Source: Bacilli bacterium (GTDB lineage: Bacteria; Bacillota_I; Bacilli_A; RFN20; CAG-826). Taken from it: a stretch of DNA of 51,885 nucleotides. The stretch spans positions 1 to 51,885 of the forward strand of contig JAKSUZ010000009.1 of the NCBI GenBank assembly GCA_024408505.1, read 5' to 3'. The position numbers were made by a program, and so were the translations under genes. The notes under the pieces were generated by a model. It made no database searches, had not been told where the DNA came from, and saw nothing but the letters and a program-made list of their open reading frames with translations. Each line of letters opens with the position of its first letter. Within the stretch, counting starts at the first letter, position 1. Shown here piece after piece: positions 1-6,679 of this stretch.

Positions 1-242
1 TCTGGAATGGTCCAATGGGAGTATTTGAACAAAAAGATTTCCAAGAAGGAACCATAAGCATTTGTAAAGCCGTTGCAAGTTTAAATAATGTATTCTCGGT
101 TTGTGGTGGAGGCGATTCTGCGGCCGCCATTAAAGAATTTGGTTATAAAGATAAATTCTCCCACGTATCAACCGGTGGCGGTGCTTCTCTTGAGATGATT
201 GAAAATGATGGTCATCTCCCGGGTGTAGATATCATTAAATAG
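1..242 (+). CDS. pgk: Phosphoglycerate kinase, C-terminal end (partial)
   Basis: This is the last 80 or so codons of phosphoglycerate kinase, the glycolytic enzyme that makes ATP from 1,3-bisphosphoglycerate. The reading frame is open from position 3 and enters the window from the left. Visible family motifs are WNGPMGVFE at the start, the glycine-rich [10 protein letters not shown] stretch that lines the nucleotide site, and STGGGASLE near the end. It stops with TAG at 240-242 and is followed at once by an intrinsic terminator. The rest of the gene lies outside the window. Identification is secure. Confidence 0.97.
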   Translation, partial: WNGPMGVFEQKDFQEGTISICKAVASLNNVFSVCGGGDSAAAIKEFGYKDKFSHVSTGGGASLEMIENDGHLPGVDIIK

Positions 243-249
243 TTTAAAA

Positions 250-284
250 AAAGGTCTAGGTAATAACCTAGATCTTTTTATTTT
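250..284 (+). terminator. Intrinsic terminator of pgk
   Basis: An 11-bp stem (AAGGTCTAGGT with ACCTAGATCTT, one G-U pair) has a four-base AATA loop and is followed by a T-rich tract. It lies 8 bases after the pgk stop and separates pgk from the accessory island. Confidence 0.9.
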
Positions 285-389
285 GTATTATTTACTTTTT
301 AGCAATTTTTAAGGTCGCTTATTAATATGGCATCAATCCAAAAGTTAACACATCACTTTAATTTTTTGATATATTTTTCTTGAATATTT

Positions 390-926
390 ATGAGTAACAT
401 TAAAGACTTAAAGATTTATATTGTGGAATATAGTAAATATACCGCTGATATCTTTAAGGATGCGTTTAAAGGATGTAAAAACATCACCGTAATTAACGAT
501 GATCTAAAAAACTTCTTCATTAATCATAAAGATGAAATCGATTGCTTAGTGTCGCCCGCTAATTCATATGGACATATGTCAGGCGGTTTTGACGCACGTT
601 TATCGGATATCCTTGGTTGGGACTTTCAGCTTAAAGTTCAAGACTATATCAAAACTCATTTTAATTCATGCCAACCGGTTGGAACTTCTTTTATTATTAA
701 AACCCACCTTCCTCATTTATCATTAATTCATACGCCCACTATGAAATATCCAAGTCGTATTTTAGATGATTCCATTATTGAAACATGTATGGCATCAACT
801 TTAACATGCGCCTTAGATAATGACATTAAGTGTATTGTAATACCTGTATTCGGTGGTTCGTGTGGTGGATTATCGCCTGAAGTCACAAGTAAGCGTATGC
901 TTAATGCTTATAAAAAATTACTATAA
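390..926 (+). CDS. Macro-domain protein (ADP-ribose-binding type)
   Basis: A stand-alone macro domain of 178 residues. Macro domains bind or hydrolyse ADP-ribose derivatives and often reverse ADP-ribosylation. The signature SPANSYGHMSGGFD (residues 55-68) matches the ligand-binding loop. IHTPTMKYPSRI (113-124) and PVFGGSCGGLSPE (152-164) match the second loop of phage-type macro domains. No signal peptide or membrane segment is present. There is no clear ribosome binding site before the ATG. It is the first gene of the accessory island. No ADP-ribosyltransferase was recognised nearby, so its substrate is unknown. It could act in defence or counter-defence, but that is inference. Confidence 0.85.
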   Translation: MSNIKDLKIYIVEYSKYTADIFKDAFKGCKNITVINDDLKNFFINHKDEIDCLVSPANSYGHMSGGFDARLSDILGWDFQLKVQDYIKTHFNSCQPVGTSFIIKTHLPHLSLIHTPTMKYPSRILDDSIIETCMASTLTCALDNDIKCIVIPVFGGSCGGLSPEVTSKRMLNAYKKLL

Positions 927-940
927 AACAAACCTAAACT

Positions 941-1225
941 TTATTTATTGTTAGGCAATTTCTTAAGGCCGTTATAATCAAGACGAGCGTCGATTTGATC
1001 AATCCTAGCTTCTAAGTTATCAATCCTAGTATTAACTTGTTTAAAACCATCACTAACGATTTTAGCTAACTTAGTTAATGTCATCTTTCCATCATTAGAA
1101 TTCTTCATAACACCACCAGGATTAAATCCTTCCTTCTTTTTATCATACAACATAATGTCTACGTCTGGTGGTGGATTTTTCAATAATTCAGGAAATTTAT
1201 TTAAAGGGAATCTTCTTTTTGACAT
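941..1225 (-). CDS. Small coiled-coil protein, family member A
   Basis: A 94-residue protein of unknown function and one of four related small proteins in the island (others at 22304, 24758 and 25205). The N-terminal half carries a shared motif, LLKNPPPDVDIMLY. The C-terminal half is a predicted coiled coil with heptads running through RIDNLEARIDQIDARLDY. The tail NGLKKLPNNK is identical to that of the 25205 protein. AGGAGG lies just before the ATG. The upstream region is an inverted copy of the leader found at 22152 and 24605. Oligomerisation through the coiled coil is likely. No enzymatic motif is visible. Confidence 0.7.
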   Translation of the reverse strand: MSKRRFPLNKFPELLKNPPPDVDIMLYDKKKEGFNPGGVMKNSNDGKMTLTKLAKIVSDGFKQVNTRIDNLEARIDQIDARLDYNGLKKLPNNK

Positions 1226-1378
1226 AAAATCTCCTCCTATTAGTTAATACGTAAAAAGAAGGAGTAAACCCGCACTTAAATAACAATATATTTATTTATA
1301 AATATAAAAATATTAAAAACCCTCGTCTGGTTTACATAATATGGTATAGTTCACTCACGACGATCTTATCGGGGTGAG
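1226..1378 (-). promoter_or_regulatory. Class 1 cassette leader, copy A (minus strand)
   Basis: Read on the minus strand this is the same leader as at 22152-22303 and 24605-24757. It has a 25-bp palindrome at its far end, a GTAAACC/GGTTTAC long-range stem around an AT-rich core, a CTCCT element that can pair with AGGAG of the ribosome binding site, then the ATG of the coiled-coil gene. Its last part (TTAACTAATAGGAGG) matches the end of the class 2 leaders instead, so it looks like a hybrid. Confidence 0.65.
1354..1378 (-). repeat. 25-bp island palindrome, copy 1
   Basis: Imperfect inverted repeat with CTCAC/GTGAG ends and internal GAT/ATC pairing. On the plus strand it reads CTCACGACGAT...GGGGTGAG. 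It is the outer end of the class 1 leader of the gene at 941-1225. Confidence 0.85.
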
Positions 1379-1391
1379 ATGTCATTATTAA

Positions 1392-1439
1392 GTTTACGTT
1401 GAGGGAACGAATCGCGTGTAAACAATAAGAATGTTCCCT
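1392..1439 (+). other. Possible H-type pseudoknot RNA element
   Basis: Two stems interleave: GTTTAC (1392-1397) with GTAAAC (1418-1423), and AGGGAAC (1402-1408) with GTTCCCT (1433-1439). This order is that of an H-type pseudoknot if the region is transcribed. It lies between the palindrome and three tandem 23-bp repeats, with no protein gene nearby. Without a second copy there is no covariation evidence. Confidence 0.4.
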
Positions 1440-1457
1440 AATTTTAATTAAGATAAA

Positions 1458-1523
1458 CTCGAATTTACTAAATCAAAATACTCGAATTTACTAAATCAAA
1501 ATACTCGAATTTACTAAATCAAA
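1458..1523 (+). repeat. Tandem 23-bp direct repeats (about 2.9 copies)
   Basis: Three head-to-tail copies of a 23-bp AT-rich unit begin at 1458, 1481 and 1504, each starting CTCGAATTTACTAAATC. The third is cut short after about 20 bp. They sit in the 580-bp gap before the SprT-like gene. They could be an operator array, iteron-like sites or slipped-strand repeats. Confidence 0.8.
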
Positions 1524-1596
1524 TTTAACTTTTCGGAGTGGACTGATAATGATTACCGAAATCCACTTATTTAAAATCAAGAAAATTATATATTAT

Positions 1597-1624
1597 ATTC
1601 ACGTTAAAGTTAGTTAAGGTGAAT
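1597..1624 (+). repeat. 28-bp inverted repeat, ATTCAC...GTGAAT type, copy 1
   Basis: Palindromic element with ATTCAC/GTGAAT ends and an inner GTTAA/TTAAG-like part. A near-identical 28-bp copy lies at 5089-5116. In both places a member of the 25-bp CTCAC...GTGAG family follows within 12 bp, so the two families travel together. Confidence 0.75.
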
Positions 1625-1635
1625 AGCGTTAGTGT

Positions 1636-1660
1636 CTCACGATGATCTTATCGGGGTGAG
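1636..1660 (-). repeat. 25-bp island palindrome, copy 2
   Basis: Reads CTCACGATGATCTTATCGGG then GTGAG on the plus strand and differs from copy 1 by one base. It lies 11 bp after the 28-bp inverted repeat. The remaining 150 bp to the SprT-like gene are AT-rich and show no other clear element. Confidence 0.85.
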
Positions 1661-1808
1661 TTAACTTTTAATATTATTTGCTTGACAAGAAAATCAAGAA
1701 GAATTTTTGTGCCTATATATAAACTATATCTATCTATATAGTAACTGATATAAATATACCACAATCATCGTTCTTAATTACGGACATTAAAGTAAATATT
1801 ATGGAACC

Positions 1809-2660
1809 ATGTATAGGTACGAAATTTCAAAACATGACATAAAATTAGTGAAAGAGGCGCTGAAAATTCTCACTGATTTAAAAGTGCCTATTAGTAAGAA
1901 GATAACCTTTAGTTATCGATTTTATACAAAAAGTTACGGTCTTTGTGAGGAAATTAAAAATAGATTTTATGTAAGTTATCGTCATGACATTATTAATGAT
2001 TACTACAAAATGAATATTATTATCCACGAAATACTGCACACCATTCCTGAAGAGAGTTACTGGTTCTGCCACAAGGGAGAATGGGCGAAATGGGCAAGAA
2101 TCGTTACTAATTCAACCCCTTATAAAATAGAAACTTATTCGGATTCTCTATCGGTCAAATATAGTGGAAAGAAAATACCAACCAACAACACTAAAAGAAG
2201 ACATAGTAAAAAAGTATATTGTCCATATTGTGGAAAACAGTACAACATTCCGACTAGCGGAAAGAACTATTGGTGTCCAAAATGCATCAAGCCATTATCT
2301 GATTCACCTTTAAATGATGAATTAAGTAATCTTAGTGTTAAAAATAGGCAAAATGAAATTTCGCTTCGTATATCTAATCTAAAAATGGAAACTGCGCCAA
2401 AATTACTTTTATATGCGAACAAAATTAATACAAGAAAAATAATTATTCATCTTATGCTCAATTATCCTTTAGATAATAACCTAAAAGCTATAATAAAACC
2501 ATATATGAATATGTACACTAAGCATAAAATCACTGAACTATGCGATAAAGGCGCGTTTAATAAATTCATTACCTCATTTACAAACATGTATAATTATGAA
2601 AATATTTCTAATACGAAAGTTGATCTTTTTAAAGTATATTTGGGTTTGTTTCATATTTAA
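1809..2660 (+). CDS. SprT-like zinc metalloprotease with zinc ribbon
   Basis: A 283-residue protein with an N-terminal SprT-like metalloprotease domain. It shows the HEILH active-site motif at residues 73-77 and a likely third zinc ligand in CHKGEW (His88). A zinc ribbon follows with CPYC (138-141) and CPKC (156-159), as in SprT/Spartan-like proteins. The last 110 residues are helical and unassigned. SprT-like proteases are known or thought to act on DNA-associated protein. No signal peptide is present, so it is cytoplasmic. There is no obvious ribosome binding site. It stands alone. Its place in an island of DNA-acting modules fits a role in DNA-protein adduct removal or defence, but that is inference. 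Confidence 0.8.
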   Translation: MYRYEISKHDIKLVKEALKILTDLKVPISKKITFSYRFYTKSYGLCEEIKNRFYVSYRHDIINDYYKMNIIIHEILHTIPEESYWFCHKGEWAKWARIVTNSTPYKIETYSDSLSVKYSGKKIPTNNTKRRHSKKVYCPYCGKQYNIPTSGKNYWCPKCIKPLSDSPLNDELSNLSVKNRQNEISLRISNLKMETAPKLLLYANKINTRKIIIHLMLNYPLDNNLKAIIKPYMNMYTKHKITELCDKGAFNKFITSFTNMYNYENISNTKVDLFKVYLGLFHI

Positions 2661-2734
2661 GATTAATGTTTTAAATAGCGCCGCTTTTTATTTGCAAAAT
2701 ATTTTACATATGATATCATATGTTCGAGGAATAT

Positions 2735-3190
2735 ATGAATTTTAATCAACTTGATTACATCAAAAACTATAATAAGAGTATTTATAAAACGATTCCCTTT
2801 AGAGTTAGAAAGGATAATTTTGATATTATTAAAAAACTAAAATCGGTCGAAAGCGTTAATGGTTATATTAATAAACTAATTGAAAATGATGTACATCGTA
2901 ATGTATTAACGATTAAACAGATTAAAGACAAAATTCTACCGATTTTTAAGAAACATAATATTAACGAAGCATATCTATTTGGAAGTTACGCTAGAGGAGA
3001 AGCTAAAAATAGTAGCGATATTGATATTTATTGTGAATCGGGTAATGTCAAAACATTAATTGACCAAGGATTCTTTGAAGATGAGCTCACTAAAGCCTTA
3101 AAAAAAGATGTTGATATTGTGTTTATCGGATCAAAAATGAATCATTACTTTAAAGAACAACTAGAAGGAGACAAAATTAGAATATTTTGA
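2735..3190 (+). CDS. MNT-type nucleotidyltransferase with N-terminal RHH-like segment
   Basis: A 151-residue minimal nucleotidyltransferase. The signature GSYARGEA (residues 83-90) is followed by DID (95-97) and a third acidic residue in DVDIVF (Asp127), so the catalytic triad looks complete. The first 55 residues (PFRVRKDNFDIIKKL, then VNGYINKLIE) resemble a ribbon-helix-helix DNA-binding segment. The upstream ATG at 2720 has no ribosome binding site, whereas GAGGA stands 5 bases before the ATG at 2735, so I chose the latter. MNT proteins are usually antitoxins of HEPN toxins. No HEPN gene is adjacent; the neighbour is a convergent gene 12 bp away. Confidence 0.75.
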   Translation: MNFNQLDYIKNYNKSIYKTIPFRVRKDNFDIIKKLKSVESVNGYINKLIENDVHRNVLTIKQIKDKILPIFKKHNINEAYLFGSYARGEAKNSSDIDIYCESGNVKTLIDQGFFEDELTKALKKDVDIVFIGSKMNHYFKEQLEGDKIRIF

Positions 3191-3202
3191 CTTCTGGAAA
3201 AC

Positions 3203-3697
3203 TTAATAATTATAAAGATAATTAACGATTCTTTTAGTGGTATCAAGTGATATCTTACTAACGTCTTTATTCTTGATAAAGGAATTAACATTACCGGGAT
3301 TTAATTTTAAATCCGTGTAAATTCGATAATTAGATATCTTCTTATCTTTTTTAATATTGAGGATGTTATCTCTCATCTTTAATTTTGTATCATTATCATA
3401 ATTAATTCGATTAGATTCATGTAAAAAGGAGTCATAGATTTTTACAAAATCAAAATCTTTGAAACCTTCAAAATGATAATTTGCGTCTTTAATTTTATTG
3501 TATAAATTAATGTATTTATCTGTGTGCTTATTTAAAAGATTAGTTTTATTATTGAAAACGCAGTATAAAATAAGCGGATCAATAATTCTAGTGTTGTTTT
3601 TAGAAGCATTAAAAAGATAGCTAATTGAAGTAGTTTTCTTATTGCTTACTAAAAAAAGATACTTCTTTAAATAATTAGCGAATAATATCTTGTTCAT
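3203..3697 (-). CDS. Uncharacterised protein with possible C-terminal HTH
   Basis: A protein of about 164 residues converging on the nucleotidyltransferase gene. I do not recognise the family. The last 45 residues (ISNYRIYTDLKLNPGNVNSF) look like a helix-turn-helix of the kind found at the end of some regulators. The rest is lysine- and asparagine-rich and helical. A longer frame starts at 3745, but the ATG at 3697 has a TATAAT box ending 6 bases upstream, so a leaderless start there is more likely. It may be a regulator or partner of the convergent nucleotidyltransferase. Confidence 0.55.
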   Translation of the reverse strand: MNKILFANYLKKYLFLVSNKKTTSISYLFNASKNNTRIIDPLILYCVFNNKTNLLNKHTDKYINLYNKIKDANYHFEGFKDFDFVKIYDSFLHESNRINYDNDTKLKMRDNILNIKKDKKISNYRIYTDLKLNPGNVNSFIKNKDVSKISLDTTKRIVNYLYNY

Positions 3698-3703
3698 AAA
3701 ATA

Positions 3704-3731
3704 ATTATAATTGAATAATACTATTATTGAA
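3704..3731 (-). promoter_or_regulatory. Promoter placing a leaderless start at 3697
   Basis: On the minus strand, TTCAAT (3726-3731), 16 bases, then TATAAT (3704-3709). Transcription would begin at or next to the ATG at 3697. Confidence 0.5.
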
Positions 3732-3893
3732 CTATATTTTTTCATAAAATTAACTTACTGTCAATTTAAGTTGCACACTATTATGACTATAGAAATCAAG
3801 CGTTTGGTTTTATGCCATATTCCGAAAAAACAAAAAAAATTTTACTTTTCGGAGTGAAGCAATGATATAATACACCTGGCAAGGATATATAAA

Positions 3894-5081
3894 ATGAGAC
3901 TCACCTCTAGAAACGAATTATTAAATAGATTGATAAGAGTAATCGACACTCCTGATATTAAGGTAATAACTGGGATTAGAAGATCTGGTAAATCTAAACT
4001 CTTACTCTTGTTTAAAGAATATCTAGTTAAAAATAAGCATAATATTATCCATATTGATTTTAATGACTCTTCTTTTGATGACTTAAGAGAATATCGTGCA
4101 TTAGAAAATTACATTGAAAAAAAATATGTTAGTAATAAAAAGAATTTTCTTTTAATTGATGAGGTTCAAATGTGCGATGGGTTTGAACGCGCCATCAATA
4201 GTCTCCACAACAAAGAAAAATTTCATATTTATATTACCGGTTCTAACGCTTTTTTGCTTTCTTCTGATTTAGCAACTTTATTTACTGGTCGTACTTTTAC
4301 TATTGATGTTTTCCCTTTTTCTTTTAAAGAATATATGGATTATCACCATTATAAAAATATCGATGAAGCTTTTGAAAAATATTTTTATGACGGCGGCTTT
4401 TCTGGAAGTTATCCATACCAAACAATCGATGATAAATACGATTATATTAACAAAGAAGTGTTTGAAACTATTATTGTTAAAGATATATGTAAAAAATATA
4501 AAATTAAAAATTCTGGGTTACTTCAAAATTTAACCTCTTATTTATTAGATAACATCTCAAATTTAACTTCTTCTAATAACGTTGCGAACTATCTATCTAG
4601 CCATAAAAATAAAATAACCGACAAAACCGTTACTAATTATATTGATTACTTATGTAAGTCTTTTTTACTTTATAAAGTAGATCGATATGATGTAAAGGGT
4701 AAGCGTTATTTAGTCAACTCACATAAATACTATTTATCCGATCATTCTTTAAAGTATGCGAAACTCGGTATTAAAAACCTTGATATTGGAAGAACCTATG
4801 AAAATATGGTTGCGATTGAACTATTAAGAAAAAGATACGATATTTACGCTGGAAAACTTTACAATAATGAAATTGATTTTGTAGCTATGAAAAAGGACGA
4901 AAAAATTTATATTCAAGTTGTATCTGGCTTAGACAATCCTAAAACACTAGAAAGAGAAATTAAACCATTGCTTTCTATTAAAGATGCCTACCCAAAAATC
5001 GTAATAACTAGATCTAAGCAGCCTGAATATACATATGAAGGCATAAGAATCATTGATATCGCTAGTTGGTTAAGTAAATAG
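3894..5081 (+). CDS. AAA_14 / DUF4143 family ATPase
   Basis: A 395-residue P-loop ATPase of the AAA_14-DUF4143 family, which is common in bacteria and archaea and poorly characterised. Walker A is GIRRSGKS (residues 27-34) and Walker B is FLLIDE (85-90). The C-terminal part contains EIDFVAMKKDEKIYIQVV, the family's characteristic region resembling a PD-(D/E)XK nuclease core. Length is normal. AAGGA precedes the ATG and a TATAAT box lies at about 3865. It stands alone, with the paired 28-bp and 25-bp palindromes just after its stop. Members often sit in mobile or variable regions. A precise function is not known. Confidence 0.85.
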   Translation: MRLTSRNELLNRLIRVIDTPDIKVITGIRRSGKSKLLLLFKEYLVKNKHNIIHIDFNDSSFDDLREYRALENYIEKKYVSNKKNFLLIDEVQMCDGFERAINSLHNKEKFHIYITGSNAFLLSSDLATLFTGRTFTIDVFPFSFKEYMDYHHYKNIDEAFEKYFYDGGFSGSYPYQTIDDKYDYINKEVFETIIVKDICKKYKIKNSGLLQNLTSYLLDNISNLTSSNNVANYLSSHKNKITDKTVTNYIDYLCKSFLLYKVDRYDVKGKRYLVNSHKYYLSDHSLKYAKLGIKNLDIGRTYENMVAIELLRKRYDIYAGKLYNNEIDFVAMKKDEKIYIQVVSGLDNPKTLEREIKPLLSIKDAYPKIVITRSKQPEYTYEGIRIIDIASWLSK

Positions 5082-5088
5082 TACCCGT

Positions 5089-5116
5089 ATTCACGTTAAC
5101 GCTAGTTAAGGTGAAT
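5089..5116 (+). repeat. 28-bp inverted repeat, ATTCAC...GTGAAT type, copy 2
   Basis: Second copy of the element at 1597-1624, differing at two positions near the centre. It begins 8 bp after the ATPase stop and is followed by a divergent CTCTC...GAGAG hairpin. Confidence 0.75.
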
Positions 5117-5125
5117 AATAAAAAA

Positions 5126-5152
5126 CTCTCACTATGTCTTAGACAGGGAGAG
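5126..5152 (+). repeat. Divergent island palindrome, copy 3
   Basis: A 27-bp hairpin with CTCTC/GAGAG ends and an internal GTCT/AGAC stem. It keeps the layout of the 25-bp family but not the central GAT/ATC bases. Its position next to the 28-bp element mirrors the pair at 1597-1660. Confidence 0.55.
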
Positions 5153-5230
5153 ATAAGTTTTTGTTATAACATTAATAAATTTAGTGGGTGTACCCACTTT
5201 TACTATTAAGTGTGTTATATTTAGTTTCCT

Positions 5231-5623
5231 ATGCAAAATATTAACTTGAATGAACCAGATAAGCACATTGTTAGTGAACTAAATAAAATTCAGTGGCCGA
5301 TTATTAATAAAGAAGGCACACCGGTTTATTTACGTGAACGACGTGGTGATATTAATAATACGATTAATCATATTGCTAAAAAGAGTCACTATTTAAAAGT
5401 TAGAGATATTAGAGTAATAAAATCTATAATTATAAATCCATTAATAGTTATTAATAAGGATTCAAGACAAAGAAAAATATATTTTGGTAATCGTCCAGGT
5501 GACCCTAAAGGAAATAACAATGAAATGTATTTACAGATAACGGTTGAGGTTTATAAAGGAAGGGAATATATCAGTACTATCTATCCAAGAAAAACGCCTA
5601 CAGAAAAGTTACACTTTTATTAA
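5231..5623 (+). CDS. Small nuclease-like protein (possible BECR fold)
   Basis: A 130-residue protein. The pattern of a conserved IKSIIINPLIVI strand region followed by a basic REYISTIYPRKTPTE end resembles Barnase-EndoU-ColicinE5/D-RelE-type (BECR) RNase domains that occur as mobile toxins. I rely only on this pattern, so the family call is tentative. No membrane segment or signal peptide is visible. There is no ribosome binding site, and TATATT lies 8 bases before the ATG, which allows a leaderless start. The -35 box of the structured RNA downstream lies inside its last codons. A toxin role, possibly controlled by that RNA, is inference. Confidence 0.45.
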   Translation: MQNINLNEPDKHIVSELNKIQWPIINKEGTPVYLRERRGDINNTINHIAKKSHYLKVRDIRVIKSIIINPLIVINKDSRQRKIYFGNRPGDPKGNNNEMYLQITVEVYKGREYISTIYPRKTPTEKLHFY

Positions 5624-5637
5624 TACTTTGTTATAAT
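5609..5637 (+). promoter_or_regulatory. Promoter of the structured RNA at 5643
   Basis: TTACAC (5609-5614), 17 bases, TATAAT (5632-5637). Transcription should start near 5644, exactly at the base of the outer stem of the RNA. Confidence 0.65.
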
Positions 5638-5642
5638 AGAAC

Positions 5643-5764
5643 TACCAAGGGTGGAAAATGTGAGCGGGCGACCACGGCGCACTTAGCAATAAGTGAGGTA
5701 TCACGCGATCTAGGGACGGCTCTCCTAGTTGGTAAATAAATGGCACTAGTGAGTGCTTTTTTTT
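5643..5764 (+). ncRNA. GC-rich structured RNA of unknown family
   Basis: About 120 bases that are much richer in G and C than the surroundings, a usual sign of a structured RNA in an AT-rich genome. The ends pair as TACCAA (5643-5648) with TTGGTA (5729-5734). Inside are a perfect hairpin CACTTA-GCAA-TAAGTG (5680-5695) with a GNRA-type loop and a hairpin CTAGG/CCTAG (5710-5728). It has its own promoter and a strong terminator at 5743-5764. It does not match SRP RNA, tmRNA, RNase P, 6S or riboswitch consensus sequences that I know. It may be a stand-alone small RNA or a leader of the gene at 5828. Confidence 0.7.
5743..5764 (+). terminator. Terminator of the structured RNA
   Basis: Perfect stem GCACT-AGTG-AGTGC followed by eight T residues. 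Confidence 0.9.
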
Positions 5765-5773
5765 AAATAAAGT

Positions 5774-5798
5774 CTCATGATGATGAAATCGGGGTGAG
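5774..5798 (-). repeat. 25-bp island palindrome, copy 4
   Basis: CTCATGATGATGAAATCGGG then GTGAG, in the same orientation as copies 1 and 2. It lies 9 bp after the T-run of the RNA terminator and 29 bp before the zinc-ribbon gene. Confidence 0.8.
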
Positions 5799-5827
5799 GC
5801 TTATAAACTAGGCTATAATATGAATAT

Positions 5828-6382
5828 ATGAATAAATGTCCAGTATGTAATCAAGACATCGCAACTGATGCAATCACTTGTCCCCATTGTGGTCATCCCC
5901 TAAAACCTAAAGCCAACTTAGAGTGTCTACTTAAACGCACTCATGCAACTTACACTCTAGATATCTTAATTATGGTTCTACCACTAAGCCTAATCACCTT
6001 AATGCTACTATCTAATTATTTATTAATCCTCGCCATTCCCTTATCTCTTACCACGATTATCTGGGGAATACTCTCTATTAAAAAAAGAAAAAAGAACAAT
6101 AAAATCGTTAAAGACCTTATTTATCTAAATAAAGACACTAATGAAATAATAATCTTTACTATAGATAACCGAGAACATACCTATCCTCTTAACTTAATCA
6201 CTAAAATCCATAAAGAAAACCTAATCACTCAAAGAGTATATATCACCATCAAAGAAATAAATGACGACCACATCACCTTCCATACCTATAAACTAGACCT
6301 AGGATACGCTAAAACAGAAGACGTTAAATCCCTCTTTAAAAGATTAAAAGACCTAAACATTTCCCTAAGTGTAGATGAATAG
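5828..6382 (+). CDS. Zinc-ribbon membrane protein
   Basis: A 184-residue protein. An N-terminal zinc ribbon has cysteines at 4, 7, 18 and 21 (CPVC, then CPHC). Two hydrophobic helices follow at about 42-62 and 64-83, then a basic KKRKKNNK patch and a soluble C-terminal domain of about 95 residues. The topology is that of the common zinc-ribbon membrane proteins of Firmicutes, whose function is mostly unknown. There is no ribosome binding site. TATAAT ends 9 bases before the ATG, so the mRNA is probably leaderless or nearly so. An in-frame ATG at 5819 would add three residues but lies too close to the promoter. Confidence 0.7.
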   Translation: MNKCPVCNQDIATDAITCPHCGHPLKPKANLECLLKRTHATYTLDILIMVLPLSLITLMLLSNYLLILAIPLSLTTIIWGILSIKKRKKNNKIVKDLIYLNKDTNEIIIFTIDNREHTYPLNLITKIHKENLITQRVYITIKEINDDHITFHTYKLDLGYAKTEDVKSLFKRLKDLNISLSVDE

Positions 6383-6447
6383 TAAAAAAATAATAAAGAT
6401 ATATAATAATATATACTCTAGTAATCTAGTCGAGATTTAGAGTAAAC

Positions 6448-6476
6448 TACCCTACATTAACCTGTGGGGTATTTTT
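6448..6476 (+). terminator. Intrinsic terminator after the zinc-ribbon gene
   Basis: Stem TACCC-T-ACA (6448-6456) with TGT-G-GGGTA (6463-6471), then a T-rich tail. A second hairpin, ACTCTA/TAGAGT, precedes it. Confidence 0.8.
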
Positions 6477-6483
6477 ATTTAAC

Positions 6484-6510
6484 CCTCACGATAAACCATT
6501 TAAGGTGAGG
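6484..6510 (+). repeat. Island palindrome, hybrid copy 5
   Basis: CCTCAC/GTGAGG ends as in the 25-bp family, but the inner part (ATTTAAGG) resembles the 28-bp family, so it links the two repeat types. Confidence 0.6.
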
Positions 6511-6527
6511 AAAGGAACCATCCTCTC

Positions 6528-6552
6528 CTCACGATGATGTAATCAGGGTGAG
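6528..6552 (-). repeat. 25-bp island palindrome, copy 6
   Basis: CTCACGATGATGTAATCAGG then GTGAG. It is the last copy in the left-hand orientation; the next, at 20957, is reversed. Confidence 0.85.
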
Positions 6553-6679
6553 GCCGGCATCCGCACCGTTCCGACCGTAGCAAAATTGAAAGAACAGACG
6601 GGATTCCGACTTTATGTGTCAGATGTGTAAACAAGGCATTAATACCGTTAAATTTGTTAATAATGTATGTTGCTTTGGA
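6553..6679. other. Boundary of the methylase module, GC-rich stretch
   Basis: The first 55 bases are clearly richer in G and C than their surroundings. They contain a repeated TTCCGAC and a possible GTTC/GAAC hairpin. I recognise no RNA family or attachment site. It marks the 3' edge of the methylase operon on the minus strand. Confidence 0.35.

Noticed and set aside
1392..1523. Type III toxin-antitoxin (ToxIN-like) locus
   Set aside because: The repeats are AT-rich and unstructured, and the next gene is a SprT-like protease, not a ToxN homologue.
5643..5764. SRP RNA, tmRNA, 6S or a known riboswitch
   Set aside because: The conserved loops of those RNAs are not present, so I left the family open.
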